The notes under the pieces are model-generated. The model was not told the DNA's origin. It worked only from the letters and a program-made list of their open reading frames with translations, and searched no databases. Below, piece after piece: positions 8,251 to 15,563 of a DNA stretch of 17,464 nt. Location of the stretch: positions 1 to 17,464 of the forward strand of contig JAWOJF010000318.1 in the NCBI GenBank assembly GCA_046481785.1, written 5' to 3'. Position numbers and translations under genes: made by a program. How positions within the stretch are numbered: position 1 is the first letter of the stretch; each line of letters begins with the position of its first letter. The DNA is from JAWOJF01 sp046481785 (lineage in GTDB: Bacteria; Bacteroidota; Ignavibacteria; Ignavibacteriales; Ignavibacteriaceae).

Positions 8251-8919
8251 TTACTCACTTCTCGTAATCTCGATATGATTTATAATGTCGATGATCTCTT
8301 TATATTTAAGCCGGTTTTCCAAAGCAAAACGGAATGTCTCTTTTGAAAGTAAAAAACTCAGATGCGCAATCATACTAAGGTGCTGTTTTATAGTTTGTGA
8401 AATTAAAAGTATAATAGTATGCACCGGTTTTTCATCAAGGGATTTTAATTCAAGCGGCTTTGCCGGAAAGAAGAAATTAATCAGGGGTTTGTTCTTGCCA
8501 ACCATAAGGGGAATTCTCGGGTGGGGCAGGCTTATTCCGTTTCCTATAGCTGTGCTCATCATTTCTTCACGGTTCTTTAATAATTGAACGATGATTCCTT
8601 TATCAATTCCTTTTTCAAGATCAACTAAGTTTACCATTTGCTCTATATATGATTTTTCAGAAAGATCGCAATGATAAAAAAAAGAGTTTTGGTTAAGAAC
8701 ATCAGTTAAAGTTTTAACATGATATTCACTTAGTTTTTTATGCCTGGAGATGTTAAGAGGAATATTCCGGCTGAGCGCCCATTCAATAATTTGCTGCTTG
8801 TTGAAAAGTAACCTGTCATGAATTACCTGGAACGGAATTTCTTTTTTCTTAATTAATCCCTGGACATCCTTCTCGGTCAGTAATAATAAGGTCGATATAT
8901 CTTTTACCGTCAGATCCAA
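8251..8919 (-). CDS. Excisionase-type HTH domain fused to a PTS EIIA (PtsN/fructose-type) domain
   Basis: A 222-residue two-domain protein. Residues 1-55 (LTVKDISTLLLLTEKDVQGLI, then the wing-like DRLLFNKQQIIEWAL) look like the MerR/excisionase-family helix-turn-helix. Residues about 70-220 are an EIIA type-2 domain. STAIGNGISLPHPR matches the phospho-acceptor motif, with His133 as the likely phosphorylation site. EIIA proteins receive phosphate from HPr; no HPr, EI or sugar permease is in the window, so a regulatory, PtsN-like role is more likely than sugar uptake. The start is TTG at 8919: an in-frame TAG lies four codons upstream, no ATG is nearby, and AGGGG sits six bases before it. It lies between sulP and hyfB and probably controls or senses the state of this operon; that role is inference. 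Confidence 0.85.
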   Translation of the reverse strand: MDLTVKDISTLLLLTEKDVQGLIKKKEIPFQVIHDRLLFNKQQIIEWALSRNIPLNISRHKKLSEYHVKTLTDVLNQNSFFYHCDLSEKSYIEQMVNLVDLEKGIDKGIIVQLLKNREEMMSTAIGNGISLPHPRIPLMVGKNKPLINFFFPAKPLELKSLDEKPVHTIILLISQTIKQHLSMIAHLSFLLSKETFRFALENRLKYKEIIDIINHIEITRSE

Positions 8920-8925
8920 ATTAAA

Positions 8926-8930
8926 CCCCT
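8926..8930 (-). promoter_or_regulatory. Ribosome binding site deciding a TTG start
   Basis: AGGGG on the - strand lies six bases before the TTG at 8919. Shine-Dalgarno sites are weak elsewhere in the operon, so this clear one supports TTG as the true start of the HTH-EIIA gene. The 44-base gap after sulP also holds TATAAT-like text on the - strand, which could be an internal promoter but is not distinctive in such AT-rich DNA. Confidence 0.6.
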
Positions 8931-8963
8931 ATAATATTTGAATTATAATATACGGTGTACCGG

Positions 8964-10679
8964 TTATTTATCCATTTCTCTTTTAACAGACGGGACAAAA
9001 TCTTTTGGCCTGCCTAATTTAGGTAACCCGAGAATTTCACGGGCATGGTCTAACGCATCATCAATATTGCCATAAATGTTTTCCTCTCCGTAAAGGTCAA
9101 ATATACCTGCCTGAGTCATGGCATATAAAGGCTGTGTATGAACTCCGGAAAGTATTAAATGTGTTTTATGTTTTTTTGCATCATTATAAAAATCTTTTAA
9201 TGTCTGCAGCCCGGTTGCATCTACAGCGGGCACATTTCTCATACGAATGATCCTGACCTTTGGCGGTTCTTCAATGGCAAGCATCTGGTCTTTAAACTTT
9301 TTAGCTGCTCCAAAGAAGAATGGCCCGTTTATTTCAAAAACTTCCACATCTTCAGGTATCTGCTTTTTATCAATAGCATTCGGATCGGGTGTTTCTGCTT
9401 CGTCTTCAAGTTCTCTTGTAATAACAGTAACATTTGAAACCTCTGCCATACGTTTCATAAAAAGTAATACAGCAAGTATCATCCCTATTTCAATAGCAAT
9501 AGTCAGATCAAATATAACAGTTAAAAAGAAAGTTGTAAGTAAAACTGCCACATCACTTTTGGGACTTTTAAGAACAGACCTGAATGAATGCCACTCGCTC
9601 ATATTGTAGGAAACAATGATAAGGATTGCCGCCAGAGTAGCCATTGGTATCAGTTTAGCATAAGAACCGAAGAATAACATAATCAGTAAAAGAGTGAGGG
9701 CATGGATAATACCTGCAACAGGAGTTCTGCCTCCGTTTTTAATATTAGTAGCTGTCCGGGCAATTGCGCCTGTTGCCGGTATTCCGCCAAAAATTGGAGT
9801 GATAATATTTGCTAAACCCTGCGCAATCAATTCCATATTACTTCGGTGTCTCCCGCCAATCATACCATCGGCAACAACTGCTGAAAGGAGAGATTCAATA
9901 GCAGCAAGCAAAGCAATTACAGTTGCAGGTGCAATAAGACTTTTTATTAGTTCCAGATTAATTGAAACAAATTCCGGGCCTGGCAGGTTTGAAGGAATTT
10001 CGCCAAACCTGCTTCCTATTGTATCAACGGGTAAATGTAATACCATAACTAAAACTGTTGAAACAATTATTGCAATTAATGATCCGGGTACCCGGTGAGT
10101 AACTTTTGGCCAGAAAATCATTATGAGCAGAGAGAGTAATGCAATTCCCAATACGTAAAAATTTATTGTAGAGAAAGATTCAAAATATACAAGCCACTTT
10201 TCATGAAACTCAGAAGGTACATTTTGAATATCCAGCCCAAAAAAATCTTTTATCTGGGTTGAAAAAATCAGCAATGCAATACCGCTGGTAAATCCAACAA
10301 TCACAGGATAAGGGATAAACTTTATCAAAGCACCAAACCGCGCCAGGCCCATTATAACAAGTATTACTCCTGCCATTATAGTGGCTACAGTAAGCCCAAG
10401 CATTCCGTATTGCTGGACAATACCATAAACGATAATAATAAAAGCACCGGTAGGCCCTCCTATTTGTACACGGCTGCCGCCAAATACAGAAATTATAAAG
10501 CCTGCTATAATAGCGGTGATAATTCCTTTTTCAGGAGTAACGCCGCTTGCTATTGCAAATGCAATTGCTAAAGGAAGAGCTACTATTCCAACAATTACTC
10601 CGGCAGTTGCATCGGCAATAAATTGACTTTTATTATAACCTTTTAGGGTAGTAAATAGTTTAGGTTTTAAGAGAGGCAA
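8964..10679 (-). CDS. SulP-family anion transporter with C-terminal STAS domain
   Basis: This 571-residue protein is a member of the SulP/SLC26 family of inner-membrane anion carriers, whose substrates include sulfate, bicarbonate and dicarboxylates. Residues ~1-425 form the transport domain with multiple helices. Visible motifs are PKLFTTLKGYNKSQFIADATAG near the N-terminus, VALPLAIAFAIASGV, the binding-site region GGPTGAF at 74-80, and GGIPATGAIARTATNIKNGG. Residues about 440-555 are a STAS domain (VEVFEINGPFFFGAAKKF, then VPAVDATGLQTL). The start is TTG at 10679: the frame has a TAA ten codons upstream and no earlier ATG. It is the first gene of the run that leads into the HTH-EIIA and Hyf-like genes. 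Substrate cannot be read from sequence by eye; bicarbonate (BicA-like) or sulfate are both possible. The Hyf-like context makes ion coupling worth considering. Confidence 0.93.
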   Translation of the reverse strand: MPLLKPKLFTTLKGYNKSQFIADATAGVIVGIVALPLAIAFAIASGVTPEKGIITAIIAGFIISVFGGSRVQIGGPTGAFIIIVYGIVQQYGMLGLTVATIMAGVILVIMGLARFGALIKFIPYPVIVGFTSGIALLIFSTQIKDFFGLDIQNVPSEFHEKWLVYFESFSTINFYVLGIALLSLLIMIFWPKVTHRVPGSLIAIIVSTVLVMVLHLPVDTIGSRFGEIPSNLPGPEFVSINLELIKSLIAPATVIALLAAIESLLSAVVADGMIGGRHRSNMELIAQGLANIITPIFGGIPATGAIARTATNIKNGGRTPVAGIIHALTLLLIMLFFGSYAKLIPMATLAAILIIVSYNMSEWHSFRSVLKSPKSDVAVLLTTFFLTVIFDLTIAIEIGMILAVLLFMKRMAEVSNVTVITRELEDEAETPDPNAIDKKQIPEDVEVFEINGPFFFGAAKKFKDQMLAIEEPPKVRIIRMRNVPAVDATGLQTLKDFYNDAKKHKTHLILSGVHTQPLYAMTQAGIFDLYGEENIYGNIDDALDHAREILGLPKLGRPKDFVPSVKREMDK

Positions 10680-10714
10680 GTGCGTATTCCAATTAGTAAC
10701 ATATACTTATATCC

Positions 10715-10722
10715 CAAATATA
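10715..10722 (-). promoter_or_regulatory. Candidate -7 element (TATATTTG) upstream of sulP
   Basis: TATATTTG on the - strand fits the Bacteroidota -7 consensus TAnnTTTG and lies about 36 bases before the sulP TTG start. No clear TTG -33 box is at the expected spacing, so this is a partial match. It sits in the only sizeable gap (10680-10817) between comF and the SulP/Hyf-like genes, where a promoter for that operon would be expected. Confidence 0.35.
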
Positions 10723-10760
10723 ATCAATTTTGTTGATTTGTGAGAGATAAGTAAAAAGAA

Positions 10761-10808
10761 ATCTTTCGATCTTTGAGTCTTTGAATCTTTCAATCTTTGA
10801 ATCTTTGA
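10761..10808. repeat. Six tandem copies of an 8-base unit (ATCTTTGA)
   Basis: The units in order are ATCTTTCG, ATCTTTGA, GTCTTTGA, ATCTTTCA, ATCTTTGA, ATCTTTGA, making 48 bases with four substitutions. The array lies between the comF stop (10818) and the candidate sulP promoter. Because eight is not a multiple of three, any reading frame through it is accidental. Copy-number change by slippage would alter the comF-sulP spacing. I see no protein-coding or RNA role. Confidence 0.9.
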
Positions 10809-10817
10809 ATTGCCCGT

Positions 10818-11504
10818 TCAATCCGCAATAGCTATAGATGCTGCATAAACTTTTTTTGCACCTGCCTCTAACAAAACTCTGCCGCACTCTGAGGTAGTAG
10901 CGCCTGTGGTAATTACATCATCAATGAGCAGGATATTTTTTCCTTCTACCACCTTTTTCCTGTTCACTTTAAATGCATTCTTTATGTTTTCAGCTCTTTC
11001 GGTAATATTCATGGTGGTTTGTGACTGGGTGTATTTAATCCTCTTAATCAAGGAATCTTCAACCGGCATTTTTATTACTTTATTAAGGCCTTTAGAAATG
11101 TAATAAGACTGGTTATAGCCGCGTTCAGCTTTTTTAACACTGTGCAGTGGCACCGGAATTATAATATCTATATTCCATTGCTTAAATAAGTCTGCTAAAT
11201 ATATACCCAAAGCCTTTCCAAGAAAAATTCCATTATGGAAACGGTGTGTGTATTTTATTGAGTGAATTATATGCTGAAGCTCTTTATCCTTCTCAAAAAC
11301 ATAAAGGGAAGTAAAACCTGATATAATGTTTCTGCCTTCAAATTTTCTTTTGTACTCAAGTGTTAATCTTTCATCTCCGGCGGGTCGAATTTTTGAAAAG
11401 CATGATGAGCAGACTGATACTTCGTCAGGCAGCAATTTATCTTTGCAGGCAGGGCAAAACCGGGGTAAGAAAAAATCAAACAGACTGATTATAAATTCGT
11501 TCAT
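10818..11504 (-). CDS. comF: ComF family phosphoribosyltransferase-like protein
   Basis: The product has 228 residues, the usual length for ComF. The N-terminus has a zinc-finger-like pair, CPAC (residues ~17-20) and CSSC (~32-35). The rest is a type I phosphoribosyltransferase fold: IIIPVPLHSVKKAERGYNQS in the middle and the PRPP-binding loop NILLIDDVITTGATTSECGR near the C-terminus. ComF is required for DNA uptake during natural transformation in several bacteria and is also found in non-competent species; its exact activity is unsettled. It lies 73 bases downstream of the VWA-type gene in the same direction. That short gap holds no recognisable element. No other competence gene is in the window. 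Confidence 0.92.
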   Translation of the reverse strand: MNEFIISLFDFFLPRFCPACKDKLLPDEVSVCSSCFSKIRPAGDERLTLEYKRKFEGRNIISGFTSLYVFEKDKELQHIIHSIKYTHRFHNGIFLGKALGIYLADLFKQWNIDIIIPVPLHSVKKAERGYNQSYYISKGLNKVIKMPVEDSLIKRIKYTQSQTTMNITERAENIKNAFKVNRKKVVEGKNILLIDDVITTGATTSECGRVLLEAGAKKVYAASIAIAD

Positions 11505-11577
11505 TTATTTTTTTCTGTGGTTCTCATTGCTCTTTAACTGGGCTTCTCTTTATTTACACAGAGTGCATGGAGGAAAT

Positions 11578-13713
11578 TTATAACATTCCCGAACGTTTTC
11601 GTAAAAACCATTCAGCGGCAAAAAGAAAGATAACAACTACCATCAGCCACTCATTAGACCACAGATATATTTCGCTTATAATAATTTTTTCTTTTGATGT
11701 CTGCTGATTTCTCTGTTTCAGCAAATCAAAAAGCTGCTGATAATTATCAGCATTAAAATATTTTCCGCCCGTCCGGTTTGCCAGGAGTGCTAAAAATGAA
11801 TAATCCATATTAGGACTTATCATCTCAATATCAACTTCACCAATATTAAATTTTCCGGCATCAGCCCCCAAAATGTTCCCGTTTTGAATAGCTGTTCCAG
11901 TAAAACCATAATCTCCCGGCTTGTTGGTTTGGAGGGTTCCTTCATATAAGCCGCTGCCAATTGAATTCAGGTTTATTTCATATTTATCAGTAACGGAGTT
12001 TATATTTACCTTTACTTCAGCATCTGCAACAGGATTAAATGCCTGGTCATATACCTGAGCTGAAAACTCAACTTCCTCTCCAAGTGAATACAATTTTTTC
12101 GAAGTCCTGATGGTAACCTGTTTCTGTTCATCGGAAGTATTAAGCCATTTTACACCCTGGAGAACAAAATTATCAAACAGGTTAAGATTTTTAGTTGATG
12201 TTTGCAGTTTCCAGCGCCATATATCTTTTGCAAGAACAGCAATTGAACGTTTACTACCCAGTCTTCTGGACACAACAAGAGGCCTGTTTAAGGAGACATT
12301 ATTAATTTTAACTCTTGCCAAAACTTCACTTTCCGGTTTTGCCTCAAGAACTGTATTCGGCTGAAGAGCAGGGGGAAGATTATTCCATGCATTTGCCGGG
12401 TTTTCAGAATTATTCTGGAGCAAAGGGTTTTTTGCTTTATCACTACTTACATTTGGCTGTACTTCAGAATAACCTGCATTGCTTCTTCCAATGGAAAACG
12501 GCAGGTTTGCCTGTATTTGTCTCAACTTACTAAAATCAACTCCGTCTGAAAGAACAATAAAAAACGGTTTGTTTTCCGAAGTAATTGCATTATTTACCTT
12601 CAGCAAAAGCTCGTTTGAGGTTTCCTGTGAAGGGAAGCCGACAAGGTAAAATATATCAGCACTGTCTATAAGTTTTTCCCAGTTATTATTCTCAAGAAAT
12701 CTGTTGGAAGCAATTTGAGTAATTGAGTTAACCGTGAGATTTTCGTCTTCTTTAAGTGAATTCTTAATAAAGGTCAGGTCTGATGAAGGTGCCCCGGCAA
12801 TAACAAGAACTTTTATTTTATTGCTGAGCACATTTATATAAAATGTTTTCCTGTTATTGGCAAAAGTAAATTCCCCTGGCTGATTTGATACCGCTACAGC
12901 AAGTTTTTTTTCACCGCTGTTTCCGGGAGTGTAATTGAAACTTAAATTTTGTGTGCCGTCAGTTAAAGTTAAACTTGTCTGCTCAACCAGAGCATCATTT
13001 TCAAACAAAGATACATTTATGGTTTTACCTTCAAAACCTGAATTTGAAAAAGATGCATTAATGGTGGTTGGTGTCTCTACATAGATGTATTCATTATATA
13101 ATACATTTCTTATCTCAATATCATTTCTTCTGGCAGTATCACCAACGCCAATGGTATAAACAGGAATGCCGAGCTTTTCAGCGGTATAAACCGGGTTCGA
13201 TCCTTCTGTTATTACTCCATCACTTATTATTACTATTGAAGAGATGTTTTTTTCTTCCTTTTCAATATGTGAAAAAACATTAGAAAAATTGGTGCTTCCT
13301 TCATAAAAGGAAATCAGTTCCAGGCTGTCGACGTCTGTCCGGATAACTCTGTTTCCAAAAGAGTAAAATTCAGAAATATCCGTTATGCTTTCCGCATCCT
13401 GTAAAAATATTTTTACAGATTCACTTCTGTTTGTTCCATCATCAATTGTAATAGATCTTGAGTTATCTGTAAAAATAAGATTTACCGGTTCAATAATATT
13501 TTTATTTGCTATGGTTACTATAGGTTCAAATATGATAAATAACAGGAGTATTAAGGCTAGAGAACGAAGTGATACCAATACTAATTTTTTAGCAGGACTC
13601 ACCACGGGGATCGTATAGCGGTAAACATAAAATGCATAACCCGCCAGTATAAGCAGGGCAATAACAAAATAAAAACCGCTGAAGGCAAAACTTAAATCCA
13701 GACTCTCCGGCAT
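11578..13713 (-). CDS. Large VWA-like / glutamine-amidotransferase-like membrane protein
   Basis: This 711-residue protein has two N-terminal membrane helices (about 13-31 and 44-66), a long extracytoplasmic region and one C-terminal helix (about 690-704) ending in the basic tail FLRKRSGML. Residues ~78-200 resemble a von Willebrand A domain with a metal-site motif DNSRS at 83-87, Thr141 and VIISDGV around 161-167. Residues ~300-420 (IKVLVIAGAPSSDLTFIKNS, then DIFYLVGFPS) look like the class-I glutamine amidotransferase-like fold without an evident catalytic Cys. Beta-rich stretches at ~205-290 and ~540-640 look Ig-like. Similar proteins are common in Bacteroidota and Planctomycetes, often near MoxR/Bat genes, and their function is unknown. 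AAGGA five bases before the ATG supports the start. It follows phzF by eight bases. Confidence 0.75.
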   Translation of the reverse strand: MPESLDLSFAFSGFYFVIALLILAGYAFYVYRYTIPVVSPAKKLVLVSLRSLALILLLFIIFEPIVTIANKNIIEPVNLIFTDNSRSITIDDGTNRSESVKIFLQDAESITDISEFYSFGNRVIRTDVDSLELISFYEGSTNFSNVFSHIEKEEKNISSIVIISDGVITEGSNPVYTAEKLGIPVYTIGVGDTARRNDIEIRNVLYNEYIYVETPTTINASFSNSGFEGKTINVSLFENDALVEQTSLTLTDGTQNLSFNYTPGNSGEKKLAVAVSNQPGEFTFANNRKTFYINVLSNKIKVLVIAGAPSSDLTFIKNSLKEDENLTVNSITQIASNRFLENNNWEKLIDSADIFYLVGFPSQETSNELLLKVNNAITSENKPFFIVLSDGVDFSKLRQIQANLPFSIGRSNAGYSEVQPNVSSDKAKNPLLQNNSENPANAWNNLPPALQPNTVLEAKPESEVLARVKINNVSLNRPLVVSRRLGSKRSIAVLAKDIWRWKLQTSTKNLNLFDNFVLQGVKWLNTSDEQKQVTIRTSKKLYSLGEEVEFSAQVYDQAFNPVADAEVKVNINSVTDKYEINLNSIGSGLYEGTLQTNKPGDYGFTGTAIQNGNILGADAGKFNIGEVDIEMISPNMDYSFLALLANRTGGKYFNADNYQQLFDLLKQRNQQTSKEKIIISEIYLWSNEWLMVVVIFLFAAEWFLRKRSGML

Positions 13714-13721
13714 AAAAATCC

Positions 13722-14606
13722 TTAATCATTAATATCAGAAGACAAAAAAAGTTCTCCCTTAATTACAGTAACAGCATTTCCGGATATATAAAGCTCATTT
13801 TTTTTCTCATTATAACTTACCATAACCCTGCCTCTTCTGTTCATAAAATCACCCTGTTCAAAAGTTAGAGTAATTTCGGAATCTGATTTTTGAACAAATC
13901 CAAGTTTTTGTAAAACAAGCATAAGAGGGCCGTTAGAGCTGCCGGTTACCGGATCTTCATCAATACCGTAATATGGCGCAAAAAATCTTAAATGAGCAAA
14001 ACTATTCTCATCAAATGTTTCTAATGTAAAAACGGATACATCTTCAAATCCTCTTTTATTAACAGAAAGGCTTTTTAATGCTTTAAAATCAGGATTAATA
14101 TTTTTCAAATCCTTAAGGGTTTTTACATAAATGTAAAGGTAACCATTCTCCAGCAGAATGAAAGGTACTTTTTCGTCAAGCGCAGTTCCGGGTATACCAA
14201 GTGCATTAATTATTTCTTCTTTATTCCCTGTGAATTCTTCTGCATTAAAAACAGGGATCTGCATAAAATAATTTCCATCCCTCATTCCGCAGTTAAGTAC
14301 ACCTGATAATGTTTCAAATTTTATTGATGAGCCAAGCAGGAGCTCCTGCTCATTAAGGAAGTGAAGTGATGCTATAGTTGCGTGTCCGCACAGTTTTACT
14401 TCAGTAGCAGGAGTAAACCATTGTAATTTATAATCAGCTTTATCGGAGTCTGACAAGAAAGCGGTTTCCGCAAGATTCATTTCACGGGCAATAGACTGTT
14501 TTTCTATTTCGGTTAAACCATTGCCGCAGGTAACCCCCGCAGGATTACCGCCGAATACTTTTTTTGTAAAAGCATCTACCTGGTAAATGCTAATCTTTTT
14601 TGCCAT
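13722..14606 (-). CDS. PhzF family isomerase/epimerase
   Basis: The product of about 294 residues is a PhzF-family protein with the two-domain diaminopimelate-epimerase-like fold. Diagnostic motifs are YQVDAFTKKVFGGNPAGV at the N-terminus, MNLAETAFL containing the conserved catalytic glutamate, KLCGHATIASLHFL, and the C-terminal GIDEDPVTGSSNGPLM. PhzF itself isomerises a phenazine precursor, but no phenazine genes are nearby and most family members act on unknown small molecules. I choose the ATG at 14606; a TTG at 14612 would add two residues. The 5' end overlaps the end of surE by 17 bases, so translation is likely coupled. The biological substrate is unknown. Confidence 0.9.
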   Translation of the reverse strand: MAKKISIYQVDAFTKKVFGGNPAGVTCGNGLTEIEKQSIAREMNLAETAFLSDSDKADYKLQWFTPATEVKLCGHATIASLHFLNEQELLLGSSIKFETLSGVLNCGMRDGNYFMQIPVFNAEEFTGNKEEIINALGIPGTALDEKVPFILLENGYLYIYVKTLKDLKNINPDFKALKSLSVNKRGFEDVSVFTLETFDENSFAHLRFFAPYYGIDEDPVTGSSNGPLMLVLQKLGFVQKSDSEITLTFEQGDFMNRRGRVMVSYNEKKNELYISGNAVTVIKGELFLSSDIND

Positions 14607-15372
14607 CGTCAAAGAGCCTTTCTATGTTCCAGCTTTTCATCCGTTCGTAGGTTTCATAATCAGTAAGATCAAAATGAATTGGCGTAACCGAAACATAATT
14701 TTTTTTAATTGCTGCCTGATCAGTTTCAATTTCGGTGTCAACTTCAAGAAGATTACCCGTTAACCAGTAATATTCCCTGCCGTATGGGTCTTTACGTTCT
14801 TCGTAAATATCATCCCACTTTGATTTACCCTGCTTGGTAAGAAGTATCCCTTTTATCTGATCCAGCGGTACATCGGGAACATTTATATTAAGCAGAGTAC
14901 CAACCGGCAGATCTTTTCCTATTATTTTAGAAGCAACAAGTTTTGCCACCTTACCGGCATAGGTAAACTCAGTTGCCATGTGATTGGTTACTGAAATTGC
15001 AATTGAGGGGACATCCATAATTGCTGCCTCGCGTGCCGCGGATACCGTACCCGAATAGATAATATTTATTGCAGTGTTTGAACCATGATTAATTCCGGAT
15101 ACAACGAGGTCTGGTTTTTCCTTCATTATATTCCTGATCCCTATTTTTATACAATCAGCAGGGGTGCCGTTTACTGCATAGCCGAAAAACACACCATTTT
15201 TTTTATACTTTATTACTCTAAGTGGTAATTGCATTGTGATACCATGTCCTACAGCGCTCTGTTCCCTTAAAGGAGCAACAACGGTAACTTCACCAATCTC
15301 TTTTAACGAATCAGCGAGTGCCTGAATGCCCGGAGCTTCTATCCCGTCGTCATTACATATTAATATTTTCAC
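14590..15372 (-). CDS. surE: 5'/3'-nucleotidase SurE
   Basis: This 260-residue cytoplasmic protein is a metal-dependent nucleoside monophosphate phosphatase (5'- and 3'-nucleotidase, often also exopolyphosphatase). The N-terminus MKILICNDDGIEAPGIQAL carries the metal-binding Asp pair. VVAPLREQSAVGHGIT holds the conserved serine, NGTPADCIKIGI follows, and VVSGINHGSNTAINIIYSGT contains the metal-binding Asn. The start is GTG at 15372, with AGGG five bases upstream, and it gives exactly the family's usual N-terminus. It is the first gene of the long - strand run and overlaps phzF. A good promoter match lies just upstream. Confidence 0.95.
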   Translation of the reverse strand: MKILICNDDGIEAPGIQALADSLKEIGEVTVVAPLREQSAVGHGITMQLPLRVIKYKKNGVFFGYAVNGTPADCIKIGIRNIMKEKPDLVVSGINHGSNTAINIIYSGTVSAAREAAIMDVPSIAISVTNHMATEFTYAGKVAKLVASKIIGKDLPVGTLLNINVPDVPLDQIKGILLTKQGKSKWDDIYEERKDPYGREYYWLTGNLLEVDTEIETDQAAIKKNYVSVTPIHFDLTDYETYERMKSWNIERLFDDGKKD

Positions 15373-15402
15373 TTTTTCCCTAAAAATTGAATAAGAAAAG
15401 TC

Positions 15403-15433
15403 TAAATATAAGGTTAAAGTAAGCCAGTCTCAA
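15403..15433 (-). promoter_or_regulatory. Candidate Bacteroidota-type promoter for surE
   Basis: On the - strand TTG (15431-15433) is followed after 20 bases by TATATTTA (15403-15410), one mismatch from the -33/-7 pair TTG-N17-23-TAnnTTTG. The predicted transcript would start roughly 24 bases before the surE GTG. Assigned by pattern only. Confidence 0.4.
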
Positions 15434-15484
15434 TTGAATCATTTGGAACCTTTTACGGTATTTTGTTAATTTGGAGAATAGTGC

Positions 15485-15549
15485 AGCACAGGGTTTAGCC
15501 AGTGACTGTATTCTCTATTTTAATCACATCACAGGCTAAAGCCTGTGCT
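15485..15549. repeat. Inverted pair of REP-like palindromes between surE and pgeF
   Basis: Two REP-like units face each other: a degenerate one at 15487-15504 and a perfect one at 15530-15547 (CACAGGCT, two-base loop, AGCCTGTG). Arms 15485-15505 and 15529-15549 are complementary at 19 of 21 positions with a 23-base loop, so the pair could form one large stem. The same palindrome recurs three times after the EamA gene. The second unit ends 17 bases before the pgeF ATG. The rest of the 191-base divergent gap holds only possible promoters. Confidence 0.85.
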
Positions 15550-15563
15550 ACAATTTTATTTTT

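Noticed and set aside
1007..8258. A genuine H2-evolving hydrogenase 4 or formate hydrogenlyase
   Set aside because: The large subunit lacks all four NiFe ligands, and no formate dehydrogenase or maturation gene is in the window.
1007..8258. Respiratory complex I (nuo operon)
   Set aside because: Gene order, the HyfE- and HyfF-type subunits and the HycE-like motifs of the large subunit match the Hyf/Ehr group; NuoA, NuoE, NuoF, NuoG and NuoJ are absent.
10693..10887. A 64-codon - strand open frame with KDSKIERF repeats upstream of sulP
   Set aside because: It reads through the 8-base tandem repeat in a shifted frame and overlaps the comF 3' end; no start context or homology is evident.
11505..11577. 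Stretch with CTGTGG and CACAGAG resembling a dispersed intergenic repeat or small hairpin
   Set aside because: The arms are only six or seven bases and far apart, and no second copy is in the window.
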